From a virus: a stretch of DNA of 64,000 bases. Below are positions 63,455-64,000 of the stretch, piece after piece. Under the pieces are notes generated by a model. It was not told the DNA's origin. It did no database searches and saw nothing but the letters and a program-made list of their open reading frames with translations. The first letter of the stretch is position 1; every line of letters starts with the position of its first letter. The DNA lies in the IMG/VR virus record IMGVR_UViG_3300020190_000032, positions 20,316 through 84,315 of that record; one strand, 5' to 3'. The position numbers and the translations under genes are program-made.

Positions 63455-63565
63455 GTCTTAATATAATATATATTATATAATATATAACTAATGGTTTATT
63501 ATTAACTAATAGTCTTAAATATTCAATTACAGAGTAATTGAATATTCTATTTAACTAACTAGTAA
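63455..63565. repeat. AT-rich palindromes
   Basis: A TATA-type self-complementary run at about 63458-63488. Then a perfect 13-bp inverted repeat AATATTCAATTAC-AGA-GTAATTGAATATT (63518-63546). Then two ACTAGT palindromes. Could form cruciforms or protein sites. Confidence 0.7.
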
Positions 63566-63739
63566 TAACTAGTTATAGTATATGCCTCTACACTACTCCT
63601 TCTCTCTCTCATCATTCATCCGCCGACTTCTTCACTGATCGGCAATTTTCTTAAAATTTGAAAATCTTTTCCCATAATTGAAAAATGGAAAATCTAATTT
63701 TCTTAAAATAAATCCGCTTGACGGGATACTTAATGCTCA

Positions 63740-63752
63740 GTCTCAAAGTGAG
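63740..63752 (+). repeat. 13-mer shared with primase promoter region
   Basis: GTCTCAAAGTGAG, exact reverse complement of 39079-39091; followed by a second GTCTCA. Between 63567 and 63740 no gene or other signal was seen. Confidence 0.5.
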
Positions 63753-63888
63753 TCTCAAAAAAGACTTGGCCAGGCTTTTGCGTACCTGTGTATGATGCAG
63801 GTACTCTGGCCCAAATGTTTCATTCCGCTCAGCAGGGTTGACAAAAGACCTAGACCGGGTCCGAAAAAAATCCACGCGCAAGCGCGAT

Positions 63889-63921
63889 CGTGAATGAAGG
63901 CCGCAACGCGGCTCATTCACG
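63889..63921. repeat. Long GC-rich hairpin
   Basis: CGTGAATGA and TCATTCACG pair, enclosing GCCGC-AAC-GCGGC: 14 bp with a 2-nt bulge. A smaller CGCGC-AA-GCGCG hairpin lies just upstream (63875-63886). No T-tract. Confidence 0.7.
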
Positions 63922-63938
63922 CTCACCATATTAAATAT

Positions 63939-63963
63939 AAAAAAAGGGGGGCAATCTGCCCCC
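63939..63963 (-). terminator. Leftward intrinsic terminator at right end
   Basis: On the minus strand GGGGGCA-GAT-TGCCCCC is followed by a long T-run. It would stop leftward transcription entering from beyond the window. Confidence 0.8.
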
Positions 63964-64000
63964 GTAAAAACTATTTAACTTTGCATAACCTTTCAGATAA

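Noticed and set aside
63651-63929. Small open frames on both strands near the right end
   Set aside because: Composition unlike protein, no start signals, and overlapping strong hairpins.
1-64000. Prophage or integrative element
   Set aside because: No integrase, excisionase, attachment-site pair or lysogeny repressor was recognised; the tRNAs are phage cargo rather than an att site as far as the window shows.

Overview
This window is a 64 kb piece of the genome of a double-stranded DNA tailed phage. It carries a large terminase, portal, scaffold, major capsid protein, several very large tail-fibre genes, a lysis cassette and a replication/recombination module. Nothing in it looks like host chromosome. 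The host is probably a cyanobacterium. That is inferred from recalled resemblance of many small proteins to cyanophage families, plus a B12-dependent ribonucleotide reductase, ThyX and phage sigma factors; no search was run and no photosynthesis gene is present. The first gene is cut by the window edge. No tape-measure, tail-tube, integrase, lysogeny repressor or DNA polymerase gene was recognised.

Layout. 1-13.5 kb: large virion and fibre proteins. 13.6-16.9 kb: scaffold, major capsid protein, a probable head-decoration protein and small basic proteins. 17-24.7 kb: more fibres and a tail-fibre chaperone. 24.7-27 kb: lysis genes, with two holin-like membrane proteins and a glucosaminidase/C39-peptidase endolysin. 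27.2-30.3 kb, minus strand: DnaB-type helicase and a winged-helix replication initiator. 30.5-36 kb: AT-hook protein, annealing protein, sigma factor, SSB, RusA, PD-(D/E)XK nuclease and ThyX. 36-47 kb: terminase, second sigma factor, DnaG primase, class II ribonucleotide reductase, dCTP deaminase and portal. 47.1-53.2 kb: four tRNAs, an HNH protein with an NrdR-like zinc ribbon, an RlpA-like secreted protein and many small genes. 53.3-59.3 kb: two further fibre genes, one ending in an S74-type chaperone. 59.4-62.7 kb: a leftward cluster of small, probably early genes. 62.7-64 kb: about 1.2 kb without genes but rich in repeats.

How it seems to work. The helicase, initiator and primase imply replication that borrows the host polymerase. 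Two arrays of four 17-bp imperfect-dyad repeats at 22-31 bp spacing, each followed by an AT-rich tract, lie at 30.35-30.47 kb beside the initiator gene and at 62.81-62.94 kb in the gene-free region. They resemble lambda-type iteron origins, although an operator role is also possible. A second unexpected signal is a short -10-like element, consensus G[GA]NA[CTG][AC]CT[AG], which ends 18-21 nt before the start codon of about a dozen mostly structural, lysis and nucleotide-metabolism genes. Most of these lack a clear Shine-Dalgarno. The phage encodes two sigma factors, so this is a good candidate for a phage-specific promoter class producing very short leaders. Intrinsic terminators with a TTTTTATT-like tail, often placed right before the next start codon, divide the genome into units.
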